Shown: one piece after another, positions 1 to 10,404 of the stretch | Position numbering within the stretch: position 1 is the stretch's first letter | Layout of the letters: the number at the start of each line of letters is the position of its first letter | NCBI GenBank assembly: GCA_024516155.1 | Contig: JAJJXM010000002.1 | Span: forward strand, 434,001 to 498,000 | Source of the DNA: Pyronema omphalodes | Lineage: Eukaryota > Ascomycota > Pezizomycetes > Pezizales > Pyronemataceae | DNA: 64,000 nucleotides | Direction: 5' to 3' | Translations under genes and position numbers: made by a program | Notes under the pieces: generated by a model | The model's database searches: none | What the model was told of the DNA's origin: nothing | Seen by the model: only the letters and a program-made list of their open reading frames with translations

Positions 1-435
1 TGTGGTAGCACGGCGAGGAATGTCAAGGATTAATCTGAGACGAGGCACATCATGCAAGTGAGCAATTAATATAATTGCGCATGCAGCATGATGCGAGCCA
101 TCGGCAGATTTGTCAAAGAATTGACTCACGTCTTATCTCCTAAGCTTAGTTTGGAAGTTGGTTCCCTTGGGAAGTCTGGGCGAACTTGTAGACGAAAGTC
201 TATAAAAGACCCTAAGTCTTCCCACCGTCTCCTCCAGCATCAGCAACTTGATCTCTACCTACGACGTTACCTTTCGAACACCAATACCTCAAGAGAGACC
301 CTTAAGTTTATTCGGCCTGTGATCGATTAGTTTACTTCCTAGCTCTTGGGAAAATCTTTTAGTTGAATATCTTTCAGACGAAGCATAAACTGATCGGAAA
401 GCCTCTGTATTGAAAGCCTCAATACCCAGGTTCAC
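1..435. other. Intergenic DNA left of the LINE fragment
   Basis: No gene is supported here. The open frames are short and resemble nothing I recognise. A perfect 7-bp inverted repeat with a 5-nt loop (407-413 GTATTGA, 419-425 TCAATAC) lies 11 bp left of the captured LINE fragment that begins at 436. Confidence 0.5.
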
Positions 436-722
436 ACCGGGGTATGGGTTCGGGGGAGGGAAGGAAACGTCAGCAAGCATTCGACGTTTGGCATCCTCCT
501 CGTCAGCCTGGTTGCCGTGTTCGTCCTCAAGAGATCCAACCACCGCAGCATTTCGCGGTTTGGTTGCGCGAAGGACTTTCCATACCGCCTCCCCGTTGGC
601 TCCCTCCAAGAAAGAAACCCAACACTCTCGCTTGTGGCGACGTTGGGTGCTGAGATAGGCGTTGCGGAGGCGGTGTTCTTCCTCTATCGAACATTGACCG
701 CGCTTGGCTGCCCTCCGTTTCC
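436..722 (-). mobile_element. Isolated internal fragment of LINE-A ORF2
   Basis: These 287 bp are identical, base for base, to 6431-6717 of the full LINE at 3557-9600 and lie in the same orientation. They encode about residues 319-414 of the LINE ORF2 protein, the linker between endonuclease and reverse transcriptase. Both flanks diverge immediately. There is no LINE 5' end, no 3' tail, and I see no target-site duplication. An 8-bp inverted repeat (741-748 and 755-762) follows just to the right. A copy truncated at both ends is not a standard target-primed insertion. It looks like filler DNA captured during break repair, or residue of a deletion. An assembly artefact is the alternative. Confidence 0.85.
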
Positions 723-3542
723 CAGAAGAAGGAAATATGTAAGAAGAAAATATATTCTTCTTCATAGGGTTGTAGGTGATTATTTTCATAAATATTAGAA
801 AGCTGTCATACAGACAGTTAGTAGCTATCTATTGTATTGAGTCAATACTTTGTTTGCTGCGTTAACTGCACTACTTGTGTTATTCAGATTTTTTTTTTTC
901 TTCGCTTTCTCCTCGGCTCGGTAAATAACTAGTTTAAGTCAAGGGCTGCCCTTATTGCTCTGACTGTCTAATGGTAAGAGGTGTGAATCGTAAAGGACTC
1001 GAAGGTTTTTAGATTCCAATTATTCTTGTAGATACACATTACGAGTGAATCGCATATGCAAATTGGCTATTTCACACTCTTCGATTCCCCATATCATCAG
1101 AAATGTCAAGTTTCCCGAGAAGCCCTTACAGCTGCCGAGACAGGATTCCCCATTCCTCAGAATCCGCATTAGATTTTCGCATGGCTTTTGAGAATTCTTT
1201 CAGCAAGTCAATAACAGGAGATCTAGTCTAATTACTGTATGTCCATCTGACCTTTGACATAAATTATCCGCTTGACATGTCTCAATGCAAACACATTGGA
1301 TGACAAATTTTCTCGTGCGACTACCTCGAGGATAACAGGTGTCCTAAATACGAGATATGTGTTATGCACAAAGTATATGATTCTGTTTTTAATTTAAGAC
1401 AGTAGACTAAACGCACGTGCAGGGTGTAGTACACAAGGGGAATTAAGGTTCTGCTCGTTGTAAGTAAGATCAAACATGCAGTATATTTCTTCCATCATGC
1501 TTCCATACCTAAAGGCCATGCAAACCTTATGCGCCCTATATCGAGTGAAGTTTGGGAATATGAAAAAGAATGACGTGGTTTTGATTGCTGAATTATTTCA
1601 AATAATATGTACATAGTAGAAGTAAGTGGAAATGAAACTCAATTTAAAAAAAAACCTCTACAGATACGATCTGAGTTAAGAAACATGGCGTGTTAATCAT
1701 TAGTGGCAGATCTAACAGTTGATTGGTGTATGGCCATGCATTGGAAGTGTTGAAAAATTGACAAGTGCAATTGCGTTATCCGAATTCCTACTCTATTATC
1801 TGACATCCAAGGGTCTTTTTTAGCAAAGCCTTGTTGTTCTCTAATGACGTGTTCTCAGCTAGCCTTAACTTTGTCAAGCCACGAATGATATATTTCCACC
1901 ATAACTTCCATTTCATTGGATATGCAGTTTTCGCATGTACCTTCCCATTTTGGATTTCTTCGCCTGTCGACGCCTCATGGTACAGTCAGTAATGCTGTGT
2001 AGACGCCACTGTAGAATCGTCAATTTTATTTTTTTTGCCCTGTTACAAAGTTTGGAGAAATCCATTGGAGTGGCGCTTCTGGGGCAGCCAATCTTATGGC
2101 ATTAACTACACAGCCACAGTTTTCGCGATGGGGAGTGTGCACTTTGACGGGGCATTACAAAAATTGCACACAACGACATGTGTATGGATTAAAGCCGAGA
2201 CTCCACGTGGCATTTGGATGAAGAATCGAAGATCGGGTGATATCGGTTGGTTTTTGACACTGTGGCTGTGCAGGGTTGTGTCTACATAGGCATGGGAAAA
2301 GTAATGAAATGGCTGACTGTACATCGTCAAAATATCACTCGTTCCTTGGCTCATGTGCCGTTCGGTAATTCTTCTCTATCACACGCTCAGATATTGTGTA
2401 ACATAAAATGGAATCAGATACATACTTGGGAAAATCCCCATCAAATGTGTGAAACATCCTTATCAAACTTTTTAGAAACTTCCATGAAATTTGACTCCTA
2501 CACAGCGTCAGGCCACCCGTCGAGCTTAATTCTTGTAGTACAGTCTAAGTACATAAGGGAATGTCATGGGGCTCTTATGGTAACATAAGCCAGTTAAGTT
2601 ACGATTGATCATGTTTATGAAATCATGACCAAGATGACATTTCACAGATAAATATAACCAATGCAATCCCAGTGACCAATAGGAGCACGGTATTTTCATC
2701 AGATACAAACTTTATGCTACCATAGTTTATTGAGTTTATGTATATGCACCAGTACTTTGTGTAAAATAACGGCATCTTATGATCACCTCAAGATATGCTG
2801 TGCGGTCCGATGCTGTGTTCATCTCAGCAGAGAATTGACCCAGTCACATGCATAGAACGTTGTTACAGAATAGAACCAGTCAATCAAAATGAATGAAGCT
2901 TAGGCATCATTTTCCGGTGTGCGGCGGCGGAGTGATTCTTTATGACCGCTGTTAACCGAGTGGCTTTCGATGTTTCATGGGTCACGGAAACAACTACATA
3001 TTGACGCCATAGTCACAAATCTCGGGTTTACTTTACGGTGTGTTTGATTACAGCTAAAGCATAAGTTTTGGTATGTAATCACCTCTAATGTTGAATAGTA
3101 TAAACCTCCCGTTTCGTTGTAAGGAAAACTCGATCGGGAAACAACGCTTTTGGCTCGTCTTTGTCTTCACCTGCCCCCCCCCCCCCCCCCCCGCCCCAAA
3201 TACTTGTGTTTCATCGTGTGAAAGCATGAGAATATCCATAATGCTAACCACACTAATATCTACGAATTCTTCAAATGCACCATCTTTAGATATGCATTAT
3301 TAGCCTAAGGCGTATTAGAAGCGCGTTGCGGAGCGTTGTAAAACGTTCCCAATATACGGAAAACCAAAAATCAAGGGTAGTGGAATCTGGTAAAACTTGT
3401 GTCAGCACAAAACTTGGCGGGCGCCAAAACATCACGGGTAAAATTTCCGAACACATGGTCAGCCGCTAAATGAATCCTTAGATATCCGTCACCGGGATGC
3501 TTCCCGTTTATCTACGCCACAGATTGTCGACGCTGGTCGATA
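723..3542. other. AT-rich intergenic region
   Basis: About 2.8 kb without a convincing gene. Open frames are at most about 113 codons, start at random and show no recognisable domain. A 19-C run lies at 3174-3192. The rightmost 14 bp before the LINE form its left target-site duplication. Confidence 0.55.
3174..3192. repeat. Poly-C tract (19 C)
   Basis: Uninterrupted run of 19 C on the + strand, followed by G and four C. Comparable G/C runs occur at 25460-25474 and 34342-34360. Confidence 0.9.
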
Positions 3543-3556
3543 ACCGAGTTACGGAC
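3543..3556. repeat. Left 14-bp target-site duplication of LINE-A
   Basis: ACCGAGTTACGGAC here is repeated exactly at 9601-9614, immediately outside the two ends of the LINE. Confidence 0.93.
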
Positions 3557-3576
3557 TTTGATTTGATTTGATTTGA
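3557..3576 (-). repeat. Pentanucleotide 3' tail of LINE-A, (TCAAA)4
   Basis: The + strand reads four TTTGA units directly abutting the left target duplication. On the element strand this is four TCAAA units at the extreme 3' end. It is the junction expected from target-primed reverse transcription with a short-repeat tail. Confidence 0.85.
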
Positions 3577-3895
3577 TTTTAATCATACACCGTTCGAGGC
3601 CTTTAAGGCCTATGCGGGAAACTAAATCCGTTTTTCCTGTCCTCGTGGCCGAGACCACCTAAAGAGGCTCCCCAATCTCCTGCTCCCCGTGACGTCCCCG
3701 AAAAAGATAAGTAAATAAAGAAACACCCAAAAAAGAAACAAAAAATCCTAATCCCCAGCCGAAACCTGACAGTCCCCCGTATCGCTCACACCTTCCCCTC
3801 TTATAACTAAAAAGAAAAAAATCGTGAACATCAAAAGAAAAGTAATGAAAAAATTTACAATTCGCCCTCCAAGCACCTGGCCCTTCTGCCCATGC

Positions 3896-6800
3896 CTATA
3901 CGTATCTTCTGCCTATCTCCGTTGCAGATAAAAATTCCAAGATCGCTTTCGTGAGTCGATCGTCCCTAAATAAATCCACCACCTTAAGCGTTCCTCTCGG
4001 CCTTCCCCTCCGTCCCCGTATTCTCTCAACCTCCTCTTTCAACGTCTTGAACTCCTTTCGCCAGCGGGGGCATTCTCCAAACAAATGGCCTCTGGTTTGT
4101 CTTTTTTCCGACTGGCACCACCAGCATTGGTCCGACTCTTTTTTCTTAACGCGCACCAGATGGGTGCCGATGAGGGCGTGGCCTGAAGCAAGCTGGAGGA
4201 ACACAGCTGCTCGGCGTTTGGGGAGGGAGACCAATTCAGGGCGGATTCCCCATTTTTGGCGGGGGCGGAAGGAACGGCTGGTCGCTGTTTGTTGTTTAAT
4301 CCAGCGACGAGTGATAGTCGATGTTGTTTCCGTTGCGATCCGGTTGAGGTGCGCCAGAGAGGCCCACGCCGGAACAGCACACACTGGGTCATCACACCGT
4401 TTGAGCATACGGGAATCGCATCGATGCTTCGACGCTTCCTTAGCTACTCGGTCCGCTTCCTCGTTTTCGGGGATATCGCTGTGGCCCGGGATCCAATGGA
4501 ATTCCACGTCGATACCGGAGTCAACGAGGAGGTCGTAGGCTTCGCGGGAGATAAGTTTGGCGAGCTCTTGGCCGGGACCGGGGGTGTCAGACTCCAGCCG
4601 CTTGAGAGCAGCCTGGGCGTCTGAAAATACGATCGCTTTGGTATTCGAGTTGGGGTCCCAGAAGTGATTGGAATGGAACTCCTTGAGCCCTCGCCAGATG
4701 GCGTAGAGCTCAGCGTCAAACACCTCCGTATGACGACCCAAGTAGTGCTGTGAGGAACGAAAGGCTCCGTTGATGTAGCGGACTACTCCCGCTCCCGTAT
4801 GTCCCTCCATTCGAGAGCCATCCGTCCAGATGCATGTCGTGGACGTGAGGTTTCTCCAATTCCGGGCGAAGGTTTCAGCTTCAGCCCTGGGTGCGATCAC
4901 CACGGGGAAGCGACGAAAGCGGTCGGGGACTGTGACATTTTCGACTGCTTCGAATCCACATGCTTTTTCCGTGCGTTTAAGCAGCCGAGTGATAGCCGCA
5001 GCGGTCGGGGACGGTGGAGTGCCGGTCGAGGGGGGGGCGGGGCGGGGGCGAGTGAGAAGGCGTGACCGAAATTTTGCTTCTCGGCCTTTGATGAGCGCTT
5101 CCGCTGGGCGTACGGCACTTTCAGCCATCAGGAAGCCGAGTGGGGTCGTTTTGAAGCACCCCGTGACCGCTCGTGCTTGCTTATTGAGGAGCAGTTGCAG
5201 CCCAGCAGTGCGTCCCGAGCTCTTGCCTTTTAGGCGCCGGACTGCGTTAATCTCCGCGCCATACATAGCCACTGACTGGACTACCGCCTTTTGCAGATTA
5301 GCAGTGCTCCCCGGAGGGAGTCCCTGGGCACGACAAAGCCTCGCAGGACGAGCATGCTGCTGCCTGGCTTTGGTCAACCACTTTTGGTGATGGTGGTTAA
5401 GAGTGAGCTTTGGATCGAGCCAAAAGCCGAGCCAACGGATGGCTGACGAGGCGAACGGGATCTGGTGAGGACCTACCGAGACTGTGACCTCGTCAGGGTT
5501 AGCCTCTCCCCTCCGTCGAGAAAAGAGCATGGCTTCCGTCTTTTCTTTTTCAAACACCACCGCGTTGGTGGAGGCCCACCACGAGCATGCGTTTGCACAC
5601 CGTTCAAGCTTATCGGAGACCTCCCGAGCAGAATCACCGGTCACGATCCAGGTCACGTCATCGACAAACGACAGGCCTGTTACGTCGGGGACTCTTGTTT
5701 CAACATAATCAGCGAGATCGGCTATATAGATCAAGAAAAGGACTGGGGACACAGGGGATCCTTGGGGGAGGCCGGTGTTCGTCTCGATGGGTGTACCTGA
5801 TTCGCCGCCTAGTGATATCTCGACTCTTCGATCACTCATCAACGAAGACACCCACCGCACGTAGCATTCATCCATGCCTGCTCGCCGCATTTTCCGCATA
5901 AGGCAATCTCGATTGACAGTGGGAAAGGCCCCTTTAACGTCCATCATTAGAGCGCCCGCAAGTTTCTGCTTTTCCCAAGCGAATTCCACCGCCTCAATTA
6001 AGACTGCCGCGGCGTCGACGCCGGAGCGACCTCTTCTCCCACCAAATTGCCCAGCGTGAAAAGCGTGCAGCCTTTCGGCCTCCTCCGCGATGAGGGTGGC
6101 GACGACCTTTTCAACTAACTTTCCCAGACAGCTTAAAAGAGAGATGATACGGAAACTCTTCGCTTTGCGGTAGGAAGTCTTTCCCGGTTTGGGGATACAG
6201 ACTCCTTTGGCAGTTTTCCAGTCGGTTGGGTGGAATCCTAGCCGCACGCAGTGATAGACGATGGAAGTCACCCGTTCAGGGTCCCATCGCATGAGCGCCT
6301 TGATAATAGGTACTCCTAACCCGTCACCACCCGGAGCCTTGGAGTTGCTCTGACCGTGGATCGAATCGGAGACCAGTTCTTGGGTCACTCGGAGGAAACC
6401 GCGTCCTGGGGGACCTGCGTTGCCACTGTGACCGGGGTATGGGTTCGGGGGAGGGAAGGAAACGTCAGCAAGCATTCGACGTTTGGCATCCTCCTCGTCA
6501 GCCTGGTTGCCGTGTTCGTCCTCAAGAGATCCAACCACCGCAGCATTTCGCGGTTTGGTTGCGCGAAGGACTTTCCATACCGCCTCCCCGTTGGCTCCCT
6601 CCAAGAAAGAAACCCAACACTCTCGCTTGTGGCGACGTTGGGTGCTGAGATAGGCGTTGCGGAGGCGGTGTTCTTCCTCTATCGAACATTGACCGCGCTT
6701 GGCTGCCCTCCGTTTCCGGCCGTACTCGCTGCGTGCTGCTTTAACATCGGGGTGCCACCACTTCTTAGAGCGAGCGGTGATTCGGATCTTCCTAGCGTGA

Positions 6801-7672
6801 GCGTTCAGCATGTCTACCAGCTGTTGTCGCACCCAGACCACCTCTTCCTCAACGTCGTTCTCGGAGCAGTGATCGGATAGGAGCGGTCTGCGTTCGCTTC
6901 GATGGCGATAATCTAACGCCGCTTTCTGCGCTCCTTCGTCACTCTCCAGCCATTCTCCAACCGCCCATCCTCTAGTTGGGGCGTCGAAGTCCTCTGGGAC
7001 CGTCACAGAGTCCACTTTCCAGATCAGCGCCTCATGATCGGACGTTGTGGAGTGATTCGGGTCATCGAGGAGCTTCGCAACCACGTGGGCTTCAAGTTCC
7101 ATCGTCGTCAGGACTAAGTCGATAACGCTATGTCGGATCTGGCCCGTTTGGGTGTGGGTTTCCTTACCATCACCGACATAGCGGAGATCGAATGAGTCCA
7201 TCAGATCTTCCAAGAACTGATGATGGAGTGGCCTCTCGCACAGGGGGTTCCACCTTCTGCTGTGAGCGTTGAAATCGCCAGCAAGAATAGTGTCCCGTCC
7301 TATAATCCTGCGCCAGTCCGCATTGCGTGCAGGGCGCACTCCATCATCAGTCCGCGGAGCGTCATAAACATTTACAATACGTACTTGTTTATGACCTCTG
7401 CATGTGACATCCAGCACCTGGAGGTCACCTTCCCCGGGCGCAGCTAAGTCCTCTCGTGGACGAAGCTGCCACGCCGAATCCCGCCGTCTCCCCGTCAGAA
7501 CCCTTCCTCCCCAGAGGAACTCGAAGGCTGGATGGCGCCAACCTTGGAAGGTCGGGGGCTCCTGAACCAAAACCACATCCGCACCCAGAGCGAGACCGCT
7601 CTCCATCACCGCCGTCAGAGCCTCACCGCTCTTTCGGCAATTTAGTTGAAGTACCGTGAGGCACTTCAGCAT
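3896..7672 (-). CDS. LINE-A ORF2: endonuclease-reverse transcriptase-RNase H
   Basis: An intact 1,258-residue protein. Residues about 1-230 form an APE-type endonuclease with LQLNCRKSGE, VQEPP, GDFNAH and a C-terminal SDHEAL motif. This nuclease nicks the target DNA. Residues about 460-740 are the reverse transcriptase, with CIPKPGK, GALMMDVKGAFP, GLPQGSPVSP and the catalytic FVDD near residue 670. Residues about 950-1100 are RNase H, with the WTDGS aspartate, an EVFDAELYA glutamate, FSDAQAAL and WIPGHSDIPENEEAD. A CX2CX9HX4C box follows near residues 1180-1200. Its ATG overlaps the ORF1 stop (ATGCTGA), so translation probably depends on termination-reinitiation. No stop or frameshift is visible, so it is a candidate active element. 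Confidence 0.95.
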   Translation of the reverse strand: MLKCLTVLQLNCRKSGEALTAVMESGLALGADVVLVQEPPTFQGWRHPAFEFLWGGRVLTGRRRDSAWQLRPREDLAAPGEGDLQVLDVTCRGHKQVRIVNVYDAPRTDDGVRPARNADWRRIIGRDTILAGDFNAHSRRWNPLCERPLHHQFLEDLMDSFDLRYVGDGKETHTQTGQIRHSVIDLVLTTMELEAHVVAKLLDDPNHSTTSDHEALIWKVDSVTVPEDFDAPTRGWAVGEWLESDEGAQKAALDYRHRSERRPLLSDHCSENDVEEEVVWVRQQLVDMLNAHARKIRITARSKKWWHPDVKAARSEYGRKRRAAKRGQCSIEEEHRLRNAYLSTQRRHKRECWVSFLEGANGEAVWKVLRATKPRNAAVVGSLEDEHGNQADEEDAKRRMLADVSFPPPNPYPGHSGNAGPPGRGFLRVTQELVSDSIHGQSNSKAPGGDGLGVPIIKALMRWDPERVTSIVYHCVRLGFHPTDWKTAKGVCIPKPGKTSYRKAKSFRIISLLSCLGKLVEKVVATLIAEEAERLHAFHAGQFGGRRGRSGVDAAAVLIEAVEFAWEKQKLAGALMMDVKGAFPTVNRDCLMRKMRRAGMDECYVRWVSSLMSDRRVEISLGGESGTPIETNTGLPQGSPVSPVLFLIYIADLADYVETRVPDVTGLSFVDDVTWIVTGDSAREVSDKLERCANACSWWASTNAVVFEKEKTEAMLFSRRRGEANPDEVTVSVGPHQIPFASSAIRWLGFWLDPKLTLNHHHQKWLTKARQQHARPARLCRAQGLPPGSTANLQKAVVQSVAMYGAEINAVRRLKGKSSGRTAGLQLLLNKQARAVTGCFKTTPLGFLMAESAVRPAEALIKGREAKFRSRLLTRPRPAPPSTGTPPSPTAAAITRLLKRTEKACGFEAVENVTVPDRFRRFPVVIAPRAEAETFARNWRNLTSTTCIWTDGSRMEGHTGAGVVRYINGAFRSSQHYLGRHTEVFDAELYAIWRGLKEFHSNHFWDPNSNTKAIVFSDAQAALKRLESDTPGPGQELAKLISREAYDLLVDSGIDVEFHWIPGHSDIPENEEADRVAKEASKHRCDSRMLKRCDDPVCAVPAWASLAHLNRIATETTSTITRRWIKQQTATSRSFRPRQKWGIRPELVSLPKRRAAVFLQLASGHALIGTHLVRVKKKESDQCWWCQSEKRQTRGHLFGECPRWRKEFKTLKEEVERIRGRRGRPRGTLKVVDLFRDDRLTKAILEFLSATEIGRRYV

Positions 7673-9487
7673 TGAGTGTTATCCGGCACTTCGGCATCGA
7701 CCATAGCGTCTGGGTCAGACGCCGTGGCTGCAGGACGGGGGGTGGAGATGGCTGACGTGGTCTCCGTGGTTGAGGGTTCGTTTGGATCGCTGGAGGCGGA
7801 AGAGGAGGGGTCTGCTTCTGGTTGCGAGGCTTCCCCTGCAGGGGAAGCTTGATCGGAGGAGGAAGACATCTGGCGACGCTGACGGGCCAGGGCGAAGGCT
7901 TCAAGGCGGGATGGGCAGTTGCGAGCATTGGCGTAGTGATTGCCTTTGCAATTAACGCAACGAGCAGACTCCTTCGAGTGCTGACACGGGAGTCCCTTGG
8001 AGGTGGAGCATCCTATCATGCCGCACTTGTGTTCCTCCGAAGCGTGGTGCTGACCACAGAATCGGCATCGGAAGAGCTTGGGGGTTTGACATTTCTCCCG
8101 GATGTGTCCCCACTTTAGACAGCCCGAGCACTGACTGTCAGGGCCGTCGTGGTTAAAGAGCTCGACTCGGTAACGAGAGGATCCTAGGAGGGCGCCCCGA
8201 GCGATGAGCATTTGCGCAGCGGGGGTTCCCTTCACCGAAAAGACAGCTGAGGACGACTGAATCTCGCCCTGTTCGAGGCGCTCGCGAATGCGTCGTCTGC
8301 TGCCCAGCCAACGAGCTCCTGGGATGACTTCGAGCTGGTCGTGGTTGGCTTGCAGCTCAAGCTCGAGTTTTTGCAGGCCATTCCTTCCTCTACCCAGAAA
8401 ACGATTGAGGGGGATGGCGTGGACTTTCAACTTGACCCATTTGTCCATGGGTTTGACGTCCACCACGAAACGGTCAACCTCGCGGATGGCATTGAGGATC
8501 TCGTTGCGGTAGCACGATATCAGTGAGTCCGCTCTCACTCCCGGGTTGGTGGTAGCCGTGATCGTTCCCTTCGAGTTTCTGGAGACTCGGGCTACACGGT
8601 GGAAATGGGGTGCACCGCGGAGGTGCAGGCAGACGTTGATGGCGGCCGTGAAATCCTGGTCTGGTTTTGACGAGGGGCGGGCGCCTTCCTGATGGATGAA
8701 GATCATGCGGCGATCTTCAGCGGCGAGGTTCTTTTCGGGGACGGAGAAGTCGGGAGGGCGTTGGGGGGCCTTCAGCTGTTTGCGTGAGGGAACAAGCTGC
8801 CACGCCGGAGGGGGGGGCGGGGGGGGGGAGCTCGGGGAGGTTGCTGCGGAGCTTTGCGGCGTAGGATTGGGCCGCGGTGAGTTTGGACGCACGCGGGAGG
8901 GCGGGGAGGGAGGGTATGGGGGCAGCCTTGGGCATGCCTACGACAACGGAGGAAGTTCTGGATTTCTCTGCCTGAGCAGACTGTTGGGTGCCAACAGGGT
9001 GGGGCTGGCGAAGGGCGGTAGACTGGGTCGACGTCGCGAGGTTTGCCTGCGGGCACGAGCATGGGCGGGCTTCCTGGAGACGTATTTGCTCCTCCAGAGC
9101 CTTCAAGCGTTCCTCCGCAGCGGCGAGGCGCTCCGACAACTTGTCCATAAGGGACACGCTGACTTGGGGGGAGGCCTGGGAACCTACCGCGGGGGCGGAA
9201 CGGAGTTCGCTTTGCACGAGCGACCCGAAGGCCGCAACGTGTGCGCGTTTCTTCACGGTGCTGGGGCACGAAGAAAGGGAGCTCCCCGAGGACCAACCTG
9301 ATCCTGGGGCTGCGGAGGGGGCGTCTTTACTGGGACGCGTGGGGGTGCCGGGAGCGGAGGACCCAAACACGTCGTCTTCGGCGGCGGGGGCAGGCGTGGA
9401 GACTCGGGATGAGTTGCTGCCACCGAACATGCGCATATCGGAGGTGAGGCCGAAGCGCGGAGGGGGGGGAGGCTTCATGGGAGCCAT
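7666..9487 (-). CDS. LINE-A ORF1: gag-like nucleic-acid-binding protein (needs +1 shift)
   Basis: The N-terminal frame (9487 to 8717) starts MAPMKPPPPP and contains a coiled-coil-like heptad stretch (LMDKLSERLAAAEERLKALE). The C-terminal frame (8892 to 7666) carries the conserved core and CCHC knuckles: CSGCLKWGHIREKC, a C-rich segment after it, and CVNCKGNHYANARNC. It ends VPDNTQC at the TGA overlapping ORF2. The frames join by a +1 shift at C-rich runs on the coding strand around 8807-8828 (C8 and C10 separated by G). The shift could be a homopolymer indel, a sequencing error, or programmed slippage. LINE-B shows the same +1 relation at its own C-run. The protein probably coats element RNA in the ribonucleoprotein particle. 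Confidence 0.85.
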
Positions 9488-9600
9488 GGGCCTCGGAGGG
9501 TGGAATTCGTGAAGCCGTGAGAGTTCTCTCCGACTTCCCGATTAGGATAATTAAGCGAAAAACGTGTTGTTTTATTAGCGTTGGAGTGGCGTGTCCTATC
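9488..9600 (-). promoter_or_regulatory. LINE-A 5' UTR with conserved internal block
   Basis: This leader precedes ORF1. Positions 9561-9532 (minus) begin TTTTCGCTTAATT and match LINE-B 36613-36642 at most positions. After exactly 12 nt in both elements a second block, CACGGCTTCA, follows (9519-9510 here, 36655-36664 in LINE-B). Conserved sequence and spacing outside the coding region suggest an internal promoter or RNA element. Confidence 0.55.
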
Positions 9601-9614
9601 ACCGAGTTACGGAC
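9601..9614. repeat. Right 14-bp target-site duplication of LINE-A
   Basis: Exact copy of 3543-3556. The base on the outer left side of each copy differs (A at the left site, C at the right), which limits the duplication to 14 bp. Confidence 0.93.
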
Positions 9615-10404
9615 CACGGTTGGCGACTATCACGTGGTAGCTGAGACTAGATGACAGTTCATGACGGAAATTGTACCCTTAACACACTCGTGTACGATTT
9701 AGTGAACTGAACTGTATCTTCAATAACTGGTGGTTCTAGGGTAACTATGGATTCTTCACAACATTATTCAGCTTTCATTTTGGTAGTCAAAACTACGAGG
9801 AGTGATCAGCGAATTTTCTGACACCCGGAGAACGATCACGGAGGCCAGTTGCCCATAACCGAAGCTTGCATGTAACTACCAGTAAACCATGACGGCATTC
9901 TTTCTGAGTCTAGCGCAGGAAGACGAGAAAAGGCCACGTTTTATTCTGATTTTAAAAGCCCGTCAACTGGGTACCAAAACAATACATTTGACACCGTAGC
10001 CAAGATCGTGCCGCATATGTCAGAGTAATGAATGATGCTTGTAGAAGAGTAATGCAACAAATACCAATATCTACTATACGGAACGTACAATCACTTGAGT
10101 CATTATCTCCGTATATTTAGAGAAAATTCCAGAGTGCTTGACGGCTGATTGTGGCGTGGGCTGGTGGGAATCATCCAAAACTTACGCCGCGGTAACTGCG
10201 GGATGGCGGGCTGATTCATCTATGATGATATGTACGATTCACTCCGTTATATATCGTCATACCCGTGAAAAATGACGGGTAAACACGGACATATCTGGTA
10301 TACGTCATGCCAAGAGGTCAATAGCTTTTACATTACTAGCATCCCCGACCCACTTTCTTTTCATTCCCTTCAGGATTCACTCCGACCACCCAACATTTCC
10401 CAAA
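9615..10404. promoter_or_regulatory. Intergenic region and presumed promoter of the PIP-kinase-like gene
   Basis: No gene is seen. The last 250 bp should hold the promoter and 5' UTR of the gene starting at 10405. AT-rich TATA-like sequence occurs near 10245-10255, and pyrimidine-rich sequence precedes the ATG, as is common upstream of fungal starts. No specific operator could be identified. Confidence 0.35.

Larger units (their letters stand above)
3557..9600 (-). mobile_element. LINE-A, full-length Tad-type non-LTR retrotransposon
   Basis: A 6,044-bp element on the minus strand, bounded by a perfect 14-bp target-site duplication. From its 5' end (9600) it has a 113-bp leader, ORF1 (gag-like, zinc knuckles), ORF2 (endonuclease, reverse transcriptase, RNase H, CCHC box), a 3' UTR of about 340 bp (3557-3895) and a 3' tail of four TCAAA units instead of poly-A. 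This architecture fits the Tad1 clade of fungal LINEs. ORF2 is fully open. ORF1 needs one +1 shift at a C-run. Exact flanking duplications and an open 1,258-codon ORF2 point to a recent insertion. Confidence 0.93.

Noticed and set aside
4799..5390. Plus-strand open frames inside LINE-A (here and at 6356-6880, 7822-9512)
   Set aside because: They are antisense shadows of ORF1/ORF2 in high-GC coding sequence, without independent motifs.
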